Shown here: positions 9,785-18,825 of the stretch, in pieces
Numbering within the stretch: the stretch's first letter is position 1
Layout: the number at the start of each line of letters is the position of its first letter
NCBI GenBank assembly: GCA_021813745.1
Contig: JAKAJO010000022.1
Location: forward strand, 78,773-142,772
Origin: Acidobacteriota bacterium
GTDB taxonomy: Bacteria > Acidobacteriota > Terriglobia > Terriglobales > Acidobacteriaceae
Length of the DNA: 64,000 bases
Reading direction: 5' to 3'
Made by a program: the position numbers and the translations under genes
Notes under the pieces: generated by a model
What the model was told of the DNA's origin: nothing
Database searches by the model: none
Seen by the model: only the letters and a program-made list of their open reading frames with translations

Positions 9785-11536
9785 ATGCTGCGCGACCTCG
9801 CTCCCCTCTTCAGCTATATGCGGCGGTACCGTTTGGGTTATGCATTGGGCATCGCTTGTGTTGTATGCACCAATGCGGTCTGGATTCTTTTTCCCAGGGT
9901 CCTGCAGGCAGCCATCGATGACTTGGATCGCGGCGTGAGCCGCGCCATGATTTTCAAGTTCGCAGGCTTACTCGTCGCGATTTCCCTTATCAAGGGAATT
10001 TTTCTCTATTCCCAGCGTTGGGTCTTAATTGGCATCTCGCGCAAGATTGAGTTCGATCTGCGCAACGATCTATTCCGCAAACTTGAATCGCAGGACTCAG
10101 CCTTTTATCGCCGCTTTCGAACCGGCGATATCATGGCGCGCATGACAAATGACTTGAACGCGGTGCGCATGCTTCTGGGCCCCGCCCTCATGTACAGTGC
10201 CAATACGATCTTTTTCACTGTCGGTGCTCTCTTCTTTCTGCTTCGCATCAGTCCATTCCTGACACTTGTCGCATGGGCGCCAATGCCTTTAGCCAGTATC
10301 CTGGTCCAATACTTTGGCCGAAAGATTCACGACAGATTCGAGAAGATTCAAGAGAGCTTTTCTGACATCTCTTCTCAGGCCCAAGAAAACTACTCTGGGG
10401 CTAGGCTTGTCAGAGCGTTTGCGCGCGAACATTCCCAAATAGGAGAGTTTGAAAGACTCAATCTCCGCTATATCGCGCGCGCTCAGCGCCTTGTGCAGTT
10501 GATGGGTATGCTATGGCCAACGCTGGAGTTTGTTCTTGGTATCTCCATGGTCATTACCCTTCTAGTGGGTGGCCATTTGGTCATCAGTCATCAAATCACC
10601 CCAGGTCAGTTTGTTGCATTTAATACCTACATGATTCTCCTGATCTGGCCCATTATTGCAGTGGGGTGGGTGATCAATTTGTTCCAGCGAGGCACTGCGT
10701 CAGTGAAGCGAATCGATGAACTGCTCCGTGCAGTTCCTCTAATTGATGACAGTCATGCTGATACCACAATCGATCCAGAAACAGTCCTGCAAGGCGAGAT
10801 CGAATTCCGACACCTTAGCTTCAAGTATGACCACACAGAGGTCCTACATGACATATCGCTTCGAATTCCAGCCGGATCGAGTCTTGCAATCGTCGGGCCC
10901 ACAGGGTGCGGCAAGTCGACTCTTGTCAGTCTGCTCACAAGAACTCATGAAGCACCGGACAACACCCTCTTTATTGACAACCGGCCTATTCGCGCGTATC
11001 CCCTTGCAGTACTTCGACGCAACATCGGGGTTGTGCCCCAGGAAACGTTTCTCTTCAGTGAGACAATTCGCGAAAACATCGCGTTTGGCGCACCTGATGC
11101 TACGGACCAAGATCTTTCTCAGGCAATAGAAGCAGCCCACATCCGCAGGGAATTTCTCGAGTTCCCTCAAGGACTTGAAACTGTCGTTGGGGAGCGTGGA
11201 GTCACGCTCTCAGGTGGTCAAAAGCAACGCTCCGCGATCGCGCGAGCACTACTAAAACATCCGGCAGTCCTCATTCTCGATGACGCACTTGCGAGCGTGG
11301 ATACTTTTACGGAAGAGCAGATTCTGAATGGCTTGAGAGATTTCACACAGGCCACAACCAGTATTCTCATCTCACATCGCGTATCGACGGTGAGAGGTGC
11401 AGATCAGATCGTTGTTCTTGACCATGGACGGATTGTGGAAGCGGGAAATCACGAGGAACTCATTGCCCTCGATGGTTACTATGCGAGCCTGCATCAGAAA
11501 CAGCAACTTGAAGAGGAACTGACCGTTACGAGTTAG
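9785..11536 (+). CDS. ABC exporter, MdlA/MsbA-type half transporter
   Basis: 583 residues: a six-helix exporter membrane domain (about 1-300) fused to an ATPase domain (about 335-575). The ATPase has Walker A GPTGCGKST, a Q-loop in VVPQETFLFS, signature LSGGQKQR, Walker B LILDDALASVD and the switch histidine in LISHRVST. The residue after the Walker B aspartate is Asp rather than the usual catalytic Glu, as in subunits that form the degenerate site of heterodimeric exporters, so it may need a partner encoded elsewhere. The substrate is unknown; proximity to lptFG permits but does not show a lipid role. The ribosome site is weak. Confidence 0.88.
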   Translation: MLRDLAPLFSYMRRYRLGYALGIACVVCTNAVWILFPRVLQAAIDDLDRGVSRAMIFKFAGLLVAISLIKGIFLYSQRWVLIGISRKIEFDLRNDLFRKLESQDSAFYRRFRTGDIMARMTNDLNAVRMLLGPALMYSANTIFFTVGALFFLLRISPFLTLVAWAPMPLASILVQYFGRKIHDRFEKIQESFSDISSQAQENYSGARLVRAFAREHSQIGEFERLNLRYIARAQRLVQLMGMLWPTLEFVLGISMVITLLVGGHLVISHQITPGQFVAFNTYMILLIWPIIAVGWVINLFQRGTASVKRIDELLRAVPLIDDSHADTTIDPETVLQGEIEFRHLSFKYDHTEVLHDISLRIPAGSSLAIVGPTGCGKSTLVSLLTRTHEAPDNTLFIDNRPIRAYPLAVLRRNIGVVPQETFLFSETIRENIAFGAPDATDQDLSQAIEAAHIRREFLEFPQGLETVVGERGVTLSGGQKQRSAIARALLKHPAVLILDDALASVDTFTEEQILNGLRDFTQATTSILISHRVSTVRGADQIVVLDHGRIVEAGNHEELIALDGYYASLHQKQQLEEELTVTS

Positions 11537-11540
11537 TCGA

Positions 11541-12011
11541 TTACGCCTCCCAGAGGATACTGGGGGGGACCTGTCTCAGCACTTCATCGCCACGTGCAGA
11601 ATTAAGGCCAGCCGCTCGTGTCGGTAACGAAAAGTGAGATGCATCTGAAACACTGCGCGACTCCACTGCAACCCGTTTCCATGCGTCCCTGACGGTACGG
11701 ATGCAATCAATAGCGTGCTCAAACTTCTGTCGCGACGCGCTATGCGATGCCTGCAAGATCGTTGCAAATATCGCAATGTAGAATTCGCTAAGCGCTTTGG
11801 CGGGGCGCCCCCCAATATCCATGCGCAGCCGCGCCTGCAAATGAATGATTATGTCCAGTGCCCGCTTCACCGCAGCCCGGCGCGATTCCATGTCGCTCCG
11901 ATCTGTTGCTTCTGCAGCAGCGTAGAGAAATCGGATCATGCCGTCGTAAAGAGCGATCACGAGGTCCACCGCAGAAGCTCCCTCCAGACAGTGTTGCTGA
12001 TAGTCGATCAT
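11541..12011 (-). CDS. fliS: flagellin export chaperone FliS
   Basis: 156 residues. FliS binds the C-terminal region of flagellin in the cytosol and prevents premature polymerisation before export. The N-terminal helical core matches the family: YQQHCLEGASAVDLVIALYDGMIRFL, then the long helices around IIIHLQARLRMDIGG. It has about 30 residues beyond the usual 125-130, with low similarity. It lies 10 bases after fliD on the same strand, giving the usual fliC-fliD-fliS order, and converges with the ABC exporter (4-base gap). Confidence 0.85.
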   Translation of the reverse strand: MIDYQQHCLEGASAVDLVIALYDGMIRFLYAAAEATDRSDMESRRAAVKRALDIIIHLQARLRMDIGGRPAKALSEFYIAIFATILQASHSASRQKFEHAIDCIRTVRDAWKRVAVESRSVSDASHFSLPTRAAGLNSARGDEVLRQVPPSILWEA

Positions 12012-12021
12012 ATGATCCCCT

Positions 12022-13701
12022 TCATCCGTTGGGGTTTTGGTTATAACCCGTCATCGCCGAGTAGATCTCATTAATGCCTTGAAGTTGCGAAGGTAGAGAC
12101 TGCAGGATTTCGTTGGCGCTGTTCAGTTCTGCGGTGAGACTCTTCTGCTGGGAAGAGATCAGTGTATCTTCACGAGCCAGATCGGCATTGAGAGTCGACT
12201 CGACGAGATTGTTCGCATTCTGAGCCAGCTTGAGAATTCCACTTGCGTAACCTGCCCCAGAATTCTCCAGCATGTTTGAAAAGTTCATCCCCCAACTGTC
12301 CGCATTCTGGAAGAAGCCGACGACGCCATCGAAATCCGTGTTCAGCAAAGAATCGAGCGAATTAGCGTCCAGCGTTAGCGATCCGTCATTGTTCACGCTG
12401 ATCCCCAGGGCGGTGAGAGATGAAATATCGGATGAATTTGCGTTGTAGTTCAATGCGGTACTTGTGGAATTATCCGTAATTGCCGACGTCACAGTCAGGC
12501 TACCCGACGATCCGGCTGTTCCCGAAACGAGAACCAAGCGGGATCCCGTGCTATCGCTCACAACGCTTGCTGAAACTCCCATATCCGCCCCATTGATTGC
12601 TGAAGAGAGGCCAGAAAGCGTATTGTCCGTCGTGTTCAGCGTAATGGTATGAGCTGTGCCGGTGCCCACCTGGATTGTCACGGAACCGGAAAGCGTATCT
12701 CCGGCATTCGCGATCGGGCCCAGATAGCCGCTTGGATTCTGCACGTTGAGTCCGCCAAGAAGTTCCTGCTGCAGCAACGAGAGGGTTGGTGAACCAAAGA
12801 GTGGTTCGGGGGTTCCGGAACTGGTGGTGCTATGTTGCGTGTTGATCGCGCTGATGAGGGAGTTGTAATCAAAGACCATCGTTGAAACTGCACTTTCGAC
12901 GCCGGTGTTGTAGTTGCCAATGACAACTTGAACCGGAGAACCAACTGTGCTGGTACTGAGCAGTTGAAAGGTCACCCCGGGGATCAGATTCGATACGGTG
13001 TTGGAAGCGCTGGCAAGCGTCACTCCATCAACAACCAGTGAGGCATCTGAGCCGGTCACCGTCGAGGTATATGTCAGAGCTGCGTTGGAATTGCTGGTAT
13101 CGACGATCGAGTTCGAGCTGATCGTGACATTCCCGTTTGCCCCTGAGGTATTGGAGACGATGCTGAGACGTGACCCGGTCGAGTCGGTCAAGACACTTGC
13201 CGTGACGCCTGCACCCGAGGCATTAATGGCAGTGGCCAGGCCGGCAAGCGTGTTGTTCGATGTCCCCAGCGTGATCGTTTCCGCGGCCCCGCTCCCGACC
13301 TGAATCGTAATTGCACCGGAAAGAACGTCACTGGCATTGCTAATCGCAGTCAGATATCCACTTGCAGTCTGCGCAAGACTATTCACTGAGATGGTGTGCG
13401 TTCCGGCTGTTGCAGAGGAGGAGGCCGACGTGAGCTCCAGAACATTCGTGTTGGAACTCGAGCCAGTCTTTTGTGCAAGTACACCTTGAAAATCTGTGAG
13501 CGTGCTTAGAGCACTCGAAAGACTGGAATACATCGTACCAAGACTCGAAAGCACAGTGTCCTGGCTCTGCAACGAGGCCAACTGATTCTTCCAGGGTGTC
13601 TCAACGTTCTGCAGATTGCTAACAATAGTGGCAACCGTGGCGCTGACGTCAAAGCCGGCTCCGCTGGTGGGAGAGCCAAAGCTCAGTCCTACTGTCCCCA
13701 T
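12022..13701 (-). CDS. fliD: flagellar filament cap protein FliD
   Basis: 559 residues. FliD caps the growing filament and helps fold flagellin monomers. The N-terminal FliD domain (GFDVSATVATIVSNLQ) and the C-terminal coiled region (EDTLISSQQKSLTAELNSANE) are present. The middle holds two copies of a flagellin-hook IN-like repeat of about 80 residues: one from SDVLSGAITIQVGSG, the other from GDTLSGSVTIQVGTG, each ending in a DSTGSRL strand. The protein is poor in Cys and rich in Ser/Thr, typical of secreted filament proteins. Followed by fliS. Confidence 0.88.
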   Translation of the reverse strand: MGTVGLSFGSPTSGAGFDVSATVATIVSNLQNVETPWKNQLASLQSQDTVLSSLGTMYSSLSSALSTLTDFQGVLAQKTGSSSNTNVLELTSASSSATAGTHTISVNSLAQTASGYLTAISNASDVLSGAITIQVGSGAAETITLGTSNNTLAGLATAINASGAGVTASVLTDSTGSRLSIVSNTSGANGNVTISSNSIVDTSNSNAALTYTSTVTGSDASLVVDGVTLASASNTVSNLIPGVTFQLLSTSTVGSPVQVVIGNYNTGVESAVSTMVFDYNSLISAINTQHSTTSSGTPEPLFGSPTLSLLQQELLGGLNVQNPSGYLGPIANAGDTLSGSVTIQVGTGTAHTITLNTTDNTLSGLSSAINGADMGVSASVVSDSTGSRLVLVSGTAGSSGSLTVTSAITDNSTSTALNYNANSSDISSLTALGISVNNDGSLTLDANSLDSLLNTDFDGVVGFFQNADSWGMNFSNMLENSGAGYASGILKLAQNANNLVESTLNADLAREDTLISSQQKSLTAELNSANEILQSLPSQLQGINEIYSAMTGYNQNPNG

Positions 13702-13804
13702 GCATCCCTCCCTTGAATGCGGCCTGCAGCCTGCATGCCGATCACAGCCTGCGCGGATTAGAAGGTTCTCATTACTCAGATCGTACGTTTTAAGTCAAGG
13801 GTTG

Positions 13805-13828
13805 AAGGGCGCCTATGCAGACGCCCTC
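13805..13828 (-). terminator. possible terminator after fliC
   Basis: AAGGGCG at 13805-13811 and CGCCCTC at 13822-13828 form a hairpin just beyond the fliC stop codon on the minus strand. One pair is G-U and the following T-run is weak, so termination may be partial and allow read-through into fliD. Confidence 0.35.
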
Positions 13829-13850
13829 CAAGAGTTGAGTTGGTGCTGGA

Positions 13851-15125
13851 CTATTGAAGCAGCTTGGTCACTTCCTGTTGCAGGCTGTTGGCCTGCGCAA
13901 GCGCCGAAATGCCCGTCTGGCTGAGAATCTCGTACTTGGACAGATTCGAAGAGGCCTGGGCATAGTCCGTCGCTTGTACCGCATTTTGCGCGGCAACAAT
14001 GTTCTGTTGCTGTGTGCTGATGACCTGGCTGACTGAGTTCAAAGTATTGATCTGTGCTCCAATGTAGCCATCCTGGGCAGCGACGTAGCTGATCGCCGAA
14101 TTCAGCGTCGTGAGCGCTGTCTGTGCGTCGGACTGCGTGCTGAGGTCGGTGACAGACAGATTGGCCGACTTGTCTCCCCCGGCCCCCGCAACGTACTCAA
14201 TTGTGTTTGTGGCTTTGGTTGAAGCGTTGATGCTGGTGGTTGCACCTGAAGTCGTATCGCTCAAGGCTGTGGTACTCAGGGCGATCGATACGTTGGAATT
14301 TGTGTTGGTAAGAAGAATTCCCGTATCTCCTGTATTCACGCCGGTGATGCCGGTTGCACCGGCAGTTGTAAAGCTTGCCGTCACGCCAGGAATGCCGTCC
14401 TTGTTGATCTCCTGAATCAAACCGCTCACTGAAGTTGCGTTCGTATCGATCGTGCTCGTGGTTCCATCGGCATTGGTGATGGTGAAAGTCAGCCCCCCTG
14501 TTAAGGCATCATTCTGGGCAGCGGCCTGTGTCAACACACCCCCGGTATCCTTCGATAAATCAACAAACTGTCCAGAGCTGCTCTGCTGCACAGTTCCACC
14601 TGCATCCCCAACGCTTGAGGAAGTCAGCTGTGCAAAGAATAGATTGTCAATGGAGGCGCTCTGCGTGGAGGAGTCGCCGGTGTAAACGCTCACGCCGGAT
14701 GCGGAGCCGGTAAAGACCTGGTTCTGGTTGTAGGTTGTTGTCGAGCCGATGTTGTTAATTTCCGAAAGAATCGACTGGTACTCCTGGTTGGCCGCTGCCA
14801 ACTGGGAGGAGTTAAGGGTGCCGTTGGAGGACTCAGTGGCCAACGTCACGGCACGGTTGAGCAGGTTCGTCACTTGCGAGAGAGCTCCATCTGCGACCTG
14901 CAGAAGACCGACCCCTTCTGTCGCATTGGTGGAAGATTGTGTCAGAGCCGTTGAGTTGGCTGCAAGGCCGTTGACAAGCGAGAGACCGGCGGCATCATCG
15001 GCTCCGGAGTTAATGCGGGAGCCTGAGGAGAGCTGCTGGAGGGTCTTGGATAGGTTATTGCTTGTGTTGTTGAGGTTGTTCTCCGCATAGAGCGCGTTCA
15101 GATTGTTCAAGACTCCGAGGGACAT
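13851..15125 (-). CDS. fliC: flagellin
   Basis: 424 residues; filament subunit exported through the flagellar type III system. The conserved N-terminus (LNNLNALYAENNLNNTSNNL, then LSSGSRINSGADDAAGLSL) and the C-terminal D0/D1 helices (SDAQTALTTLNSAISYVAAQ and IVAAQNAVQATDYAQASSNL) are clear; the centre is variable. The ATG at 15125 has a perfect AAGGAG ribosome site; upstream in-frame codons are not flagellin-like. A sigma-28-like promoter lies at 15251-15277. It is divergent from flbD-motA-motB. Confidence 0.93.
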   Translation of the reverse strand: MSLGVLNNLNALYAENNLNNTSNNLSKTLQQLSSGSRINSGADDAAGLSLVNGLAANSTALTQSSTNATEGVGLLQVADGALSQVTNLLNRAVTLATESSNGTLNSSQLAAANQEYQSILSEINNIGSTTTYNQNQVFTGSASGVSVYTGDSSTQSASIDNLFFAQLTSSSVGDAGGTVQQSSSGQFVDLSKDTGGVLTQAAAQNDALTGGLTFTITNADGTTSTIDTNATSVSGLIQEINKDGIPGVTASFTTAGATGITGVNTGDTGILLTNTNSNVSIALSTTALSDTTSGATTSINASTKATNTIEYVAGAGGDKSANLSVTDLSTQSDAQTALTTLNSAISYVAAQDGYIGAQINTLNSVSQVISTQQQNIVAAQNAVQATDYAQASSNLSKYEILSQTGISALAQANSLQQEVTKLLQ

Positions 15126-15374
15126 GGACTGCTCCTTGTGAATGCTTAGTTTGCGGCCCTTCCCTTGCATGCTCGCCACTCAGGGTATGATGCTGGTCTT
15201 CATCGCTATTGGCTGCTGCGTGCTCGGCATTGCCGCTGCATCTGGCCCCTTCATCGACCTTCACGGGTGAGACTTTACCCCGGCCGTTACAAATCCTCTT
15301 CTTCCTGTTTTGTTGACTCGGAACTCAACCTTTCCAGCGTGTCGCCGATGAAAAGCTCGAAAGGGCCAATTTTC
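15126..15374. other. divergent regulatory region fliC / flbD
   Basis: About 250 bases between the diverging fliC and flbD genes. It holds the candidate sigma-28 promoter described separately. No further gene is visible. Confidence 0.5.
15251..15277 (-). promoter_or_regulatory. candidate sigma-28 promoter of fliC
   Basis: On the minus strand TAAA (15277-15274) is followed after 15 bases by GTCGATGA (15258-15251). The flagellar sigma-28 consensus is TAAA-N15-GCCGATAA, so the -10 matches 6 of 8 positions with exact spacing. It would give a leader of about 118 bases for fliC. Confidence 0.45.
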
Positions 15375-15677
15375 ATGATTGAACTGACACGCCTCAACGG
15401 AAGCCTCATGCTTCTCAACAGCGACCTGATCAAAACGGCAGAGGCAGCGCCCGACACAATGCTCACACTCATCAATGGAGAGAAGCTGATCGTTCGTGAA
15501 GAACCAAGGGCAGTAGCAGAGCGAATTCTTGTGTATCGGGCGCGCCTGCTGGCTTCGGTGGCTCGCCAATTGTCTTCCCAGGCAGATTTACAACAGGTTG
15601 CTTCCCTTTCCAGCCTCGATCTGGAGCCGGATGGCATTCTCACCTCGCCCCCCACTAAACCGCTTTCATGCCGGTAG
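15375..15677 (+). CDS. flbD: FlbD-family flagellar protein
   Basis: 100 residues. It begins MIELTRLNGSLMLLNSDLIK and continues with a APDTMLTLINGEKLIVREEP block, which matches the small FlbD family found beside motA/motB in many flagellated bacteria. Its molecular role is poorly known and it is not the NtrC-type regulator also called FlbD. The C-terminal 40 residues are unconserved. The start at 15375 is chosen from the family N-terminus, with AAAGGG about 10 bases upstream; an in-frame ATG at 15348 lacks a ribosome site. motA follows 43 bases later. Confidence 0.75.
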   Translation: MIELTRLNGSLMLLNSDLIKTAEAAPDTMLTLINGEKLIVREEPRAVAERILVYRARLLASVARQLSSQADLQQVASLSSLDLEPDGILTSPPTKPLSCR

Positions 15678-15720
15678 AGAGAATTGCATACCTTCAAGCG
15701 TCAACCGTGTGGAGCGCAAA

Positions 15721-16497
15721 ATGGACAAGGCGAGCTTCTTTGGCATTCTGCTTGCGGTTACGGGGATTCTTGTTGGCCTTCTTATGGAAGGCGGACATAT
15801 TGGTCAGATTCTGCAACCCACTTCTGCGCTCATTGTATTTGGAGGAACCCTCGGAGCTGTCCTGCTGCAATTTCCTCTGAATACAGTCTCTTGCGCTTTT
15901 GGGCAGCTGAGTCGCATCTTCAGGATGGTTGAAAGGAAGAGGGATGACACGATTGGAATGTTGGTGGCCTTCGCCAACAAGGCGCGAAAGAGTGGCGTTG
16001 TCTCACTTGACGCGGAATTGGCTACACTCCAAGATCCATTTCTACGGCAGGCATTGATGCTGGCTGTGGATGGAACCGAGCCTGTTGAATTGCGCAAAAT
16101 GATGCGCTTAAACATGGATTCGACCGCAGAGTCCGAGGATCGATACCCCGCTGTTTTTGAATCTGCTGGAGGATTTTCACCGACGATCGGAATTCTGGGC
16201 GCAGTTCTTGGATTGATTCAAGTCATGCAGCATCTCGATAACATTCAAGAAGTCGGCCGAGGAATCGCAGTAGCCTTTGTCGCGACTATTTATGGCGTCG
16301 GTGCAGCAAACCTGTTTTTTCTGCCTCTTGCTGGAAAAATGCGGTTGCAATTGCGTGAAGAGCAGCAGCGCCGCGAGATGGTTTTGGAGGGGGTTATCTC
16401 CATATTGGAAGGCATGAACCCTCGCATGCTGGAAGTGAAACTTGAAGGATTCGTCGGTGCAAGCAAGAAAAGCAAGAATCGCACGCGAAAAGCATAG
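15721..16497 (+). CDS. motA: flagellar motor stator protein MotA
   Basis: 258 residues, four predicted membrane helices. MotA with MotB forms the ion-conducting stator. Conserved features are the first helix (FFGILLAVTGILVGLLMEGG), the cytoplasmic loop with charged residues near PVELRKMMRLNMD, and the paired helices AGGFSPTIGILGAVLGLIQV and GIAVAFVATIYGVGAANL. ATG at 15721 has TGGAG upstream; the frame is open further upstream but overlaps flbD and is not MotA-like. motB follows after 5 bases. Confidence 0.92.
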   Translation: MDKASFFGILLAVTGILVGLLMEGGHIGQILQPTSALIVFGGTLGAVLLQFPLNTVSCAFGQLSRIFRMVERKRDDTIGMLVAFANKARKSGVVSLDAELATLQDPFLRQALMLAVDGTEPVELRKMMRLNMDSTAESEDRYPAVFESAGGFSPTIGILGAVLGLIQVMQHLDNIQEVGRGIAVAFVATIYGVGAANLFFLPLAGKMRLQLREEQQRREMVLEGVISILEGMNPRMLEVKLEGFVGASKKSKNRTRKA

Positions 16498-16502
16498 CCC
16501 TC

Positions 16503-17327
16503 ATGAAAAGAAGACTCTCACACCAAAGTCGAGTCAGCCATGACCGGTGGCTGATCTCCTATGCTGATTTCATAACGCTCCTGTTTGGTCTCTTTGTCGT
16601 GATGTATGCCTTTGCAAAGTCTGGCGAGAAGAAAGAAGCACAAGTGTCCAGAGCCCTCGAAAGCGCTTTTCGCGTGATGGGAATCAATGCATATCTTCCC
16701 GAGCGCAATGCGAATCAACACAAAAACATAATAGGAGGAACAAACTCAACGGTTCAGGTGCAAAAGGTGATAGTGGAAGATCTGGAATCATCCTCCAGAG
16801 CCCGCCATGATCTTGAGCAGATTCGCGACAAGCTTCTTAAGCGATTGAAAGACGAAATGGACCACGGATCAGTCGGCATTGCGATGGGCCAGGACGGCCT
16901 GGTCATCAGCCTACGGGAAGCTGGTTTCTTTGACTCTGGTTCGGCGACGCCGAGAAATGGGACTCGAGTTGTTCTCGATGCGATCAGTGCAGTGCTTGCG
17001 GACAGCGGCATGCAAGTCCGGGTCGAGGGGCATACAGACAACGTTCCGATCCACGATGCACGGTTCGATTCCAACTGGGAACTCTCCGCTGCACGCGCTG
17101 CGGCGATCGCCCGCATGTTACTTGAGATCCATGCCATCGCTCCGGGAGATCTTTCTGCGGCCGGCTATGGCGAGTACCATCCGGTTACTACAAATAACAC
17201 CGCGGCAGGAAGGGCAAAGAACCGGCGCGTTGATTTGGTGATTTGTCCGCACACTAAAGTTGACTTCTCCATTGCGATGGGGGGTAGCTCATCTCAGGGA
17301 TCGTGGAAGCGCATCACGGACCCATAG
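16503..17327 (+). CDS. motB: flagellar motor stator protein MotB
   Basis: 274 residues. One N-terminal membrane helix (WLISYADFITLLFGLFVVMY) contains the ion-carrying Asp22, followed by a linker and a C-terminal OmpA-like peptidoglycan-binding domain (VEGHTDNVPI, NWELSAARAAAIARMLL, NRRVDLVI). It anchors the stator to the cell wall. The gene lies 5 bases after motA. Nothing in the sequence decides between H+ and Na+ coupling. Confidence 0.92.
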   Translation: MKRRLSHQSRVSHDRWLISYADFITLLFGLFVVMYAFAKSGEKKEAQVSRALESAFRVMGINAYLPERNANQHKNIIGGTNSTVQVQKVIVEDLESSSRARHDLEQIRDKLLKRLKDEMDHGSVGIAMGQDGLVISLREAGFFDSGSATPRNGTRVVLDAISAVLADSGMQVRVEGHTDNVPIHDARFDSNWELSAARAAAIARMLLEIHAIAPGDLSAAGYGEYHPVTTNNTAAGRAKNRRVDLVICPHTKVDFSIAMGGSSSQGSWKRITDP

Positions 17328-17383
17328 GGTAAATCGTTCGCGCTTTGCCTTCGATGAGCGAGTTCAATGGCTGGTCGTCAAGG

Positions 17384-17923
17384 TCAGCTTGATTTCCAAG
17401 TCATTTCAACTTTGATGGGAATCTCATTCTTGATCGGAACCGTTAGAAAAGATGGACGATCAATCTTGAAATCAGAACACGTGGCCGGAACCGTTCCCGC
17501 AATGTGCACTTGGTTGCCCTGGCCGGTACGCTGAAATGCAACATGCGAGTAGTGAGCTGTCTGTCCGGCAAACTGGACGTCCAGGTCGGCGTAGATCGTG
17601 GACTCGGTGGTCTCTGATTCTGGAAAATGCGCCCGGACTACCACCATGGGAAATTGCGCACCTCGCGTGGTTTCCAGCATATGCAGATCCCTATTTGTGT
17701 CACCGGAGTCAAAGGACTTTACTGGAGCAGCGATCAGAAAATCGCACTGACCGGCATGGCAGATCCCCTTACCTCGGGCGGCATGACTGACACCGTCCAC
17801 CTGATGCATCGGATGCGACATGTGATAAGTGAGCGTGGATTGAATCAGGATCCAGTCCACATCTTTCTGACTGATGGCAGGAGACGCCACAAGCGCGAGC
17901 GCTAACAACGTCAGAATTCTCAT
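17384..17923 (-). CDS. YceI-like periplasmic protein
   Basis: 179 residues with a signal peptide (ILTLLALALVASPAIS). The mature part resembles the YceI lipocalin-like fold: STLTYHMSHPMHQVDGVSHAA, VKSFDSGDTNRDLHML, and FPMVVVRAHFPES. Family members bind long isoprenoids or lipids in the periplasm. The ATG at 17923 overlaps the stop of the upstream membrane gene by 4 bases (ATGA), so the two are co-translated. Assignment rests on the motif pattern; the C-terminal third is weakly conserved. Confidence 0.6.
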   Translation of the reverse strand: MRILTLLALALVASPAISQKDVDWILIQSTLTYHMSHPMHQVDGVSHAARGKGICHAGQCDFLIAAPVKSFDSGDTNRDLHMLETTRGAQFPMVVVRAHFPESETTESTIYADLDVQFAGQTAHYSHVAFQRTGQGNQVHIAGTVPATCSDFKIDRPSFLTVPIKNEIPIKVEMTWKSS

Positions 17924-18654
17924 TGCTTCTCCCAGAATTTCCAATGAATTGGCCACGACACGGCAACGATGGCCGCGCCATAGGCTGCTGCGGTCGTCAC
18001 AGCGACTGGCCCATGCGCAGATGCAATTCCGTGAACCTTTTCACCCGCACTCTCTTGTTTGTAAGCCATGATGCCCAGAATGGGCGTGAGAATCATTCCC
18101 GGACCATGAATAAATGCCAAGGCCTCGTGGACGCGCGTGCCTCCATGCTTATGACTTCCTGGAATTCGCGGCGCACGAATGGCGAAATAGGCCGTCGTGA
18201 AATAGAGAGCAGTCGTGGTTCCTCCCAACGCTGCGTGAAAATCAAGATTTGCCTGGGTTGGCTCTTTGATCGGTTGCCCGTTCTTGCCTTTGGCCTTGGC
18301 CATGGGGCCGGTGATCAGCGTAGCCAGCATTGGGATTGCAGTAATAAGTCCCACCTTCTGATGTATTCGGAGCATCGTCGTACGCTTGTCCAGCGTAGCT
18401 TGCAACTTCGGATCACCCTGCGTTTGCTGCGTTGTAAAACCAAGGTCGCTCAGAGATGGCTCGTTGGATGAGGCTGGGGGCGCGGGTGCATTCGGCAAAG
18501 GCGATGACTGAGAGCCTTTCTGCTGTGCAGATGCATGATCGAGAGGTGGTTGCGCGCTTGGAGAGGAATCCGCATTTTGTGCCAATAGAGAAGTTGCGAC
18601 CAAAAGCGGCAAAAGGGCTGCGGTCACCAGGAACCTTATCAGTCCTCGAATCAT
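17920..18654 (-). CDS. His-rich membrane protein, possible b-type cytochrome
   Basis: 244 residues; not firmly recognised. A signal-like segment (IRFLVTAALLPLLVATSLLA) is followed by a proline/serine-rich stretch and then about four hydrophobic helices. Several start with or contain histidine: RIHQKVGLITAIPML, LDFHAALGGTTTALYF, RVHEALAFIHGPGM and SAHGPVAVTTAAAYG. The spacing could suit haem ligation as in cytochrome b561-type proteins, which are often paired with YceI. That function is an inference. ATG at 18654 has AGGAG upstream. The stop overlaps the YceI-like start. Confidence 0.5.
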   Translation of the reverse strand: MIRGLIRFLVTAALLPLLVATSLLAQNADSSPSAQPPLDHASAQQKGSQSSPLPNAPAPPASSNEPSLSDLGFTTQQTQGDPKLQATLDKRTTMLRIHQKVGLITAIPMLATLITGPMAKAKGKNGQPIKEPTQANLDFHAALGGTTTALYFTTAYFAIRAPRIPGSHKHGGTRVHEALAFIHGPGMILTPILGIMAYKQESAGEKVHGIASAHGPVAVTTAAAYGAAIVAVSWPIHWKFWEKQ

Positions 18655-18825
18655 CCGCAAGTCTCCTGAATCGTGGTGAGGTAACAAAGGGAACGCGCGA
18701 GTCCCCGTCTTGACAAAACGATAGGCTCCTTTCTCGGGAGAGTCAAAAGATACCAGTCCCAAACATCATGCGATCATGCGGACAGAATAACGGGCAGGCT
18801 TTCTTATCCCAGGAAGGAAAGCGAA

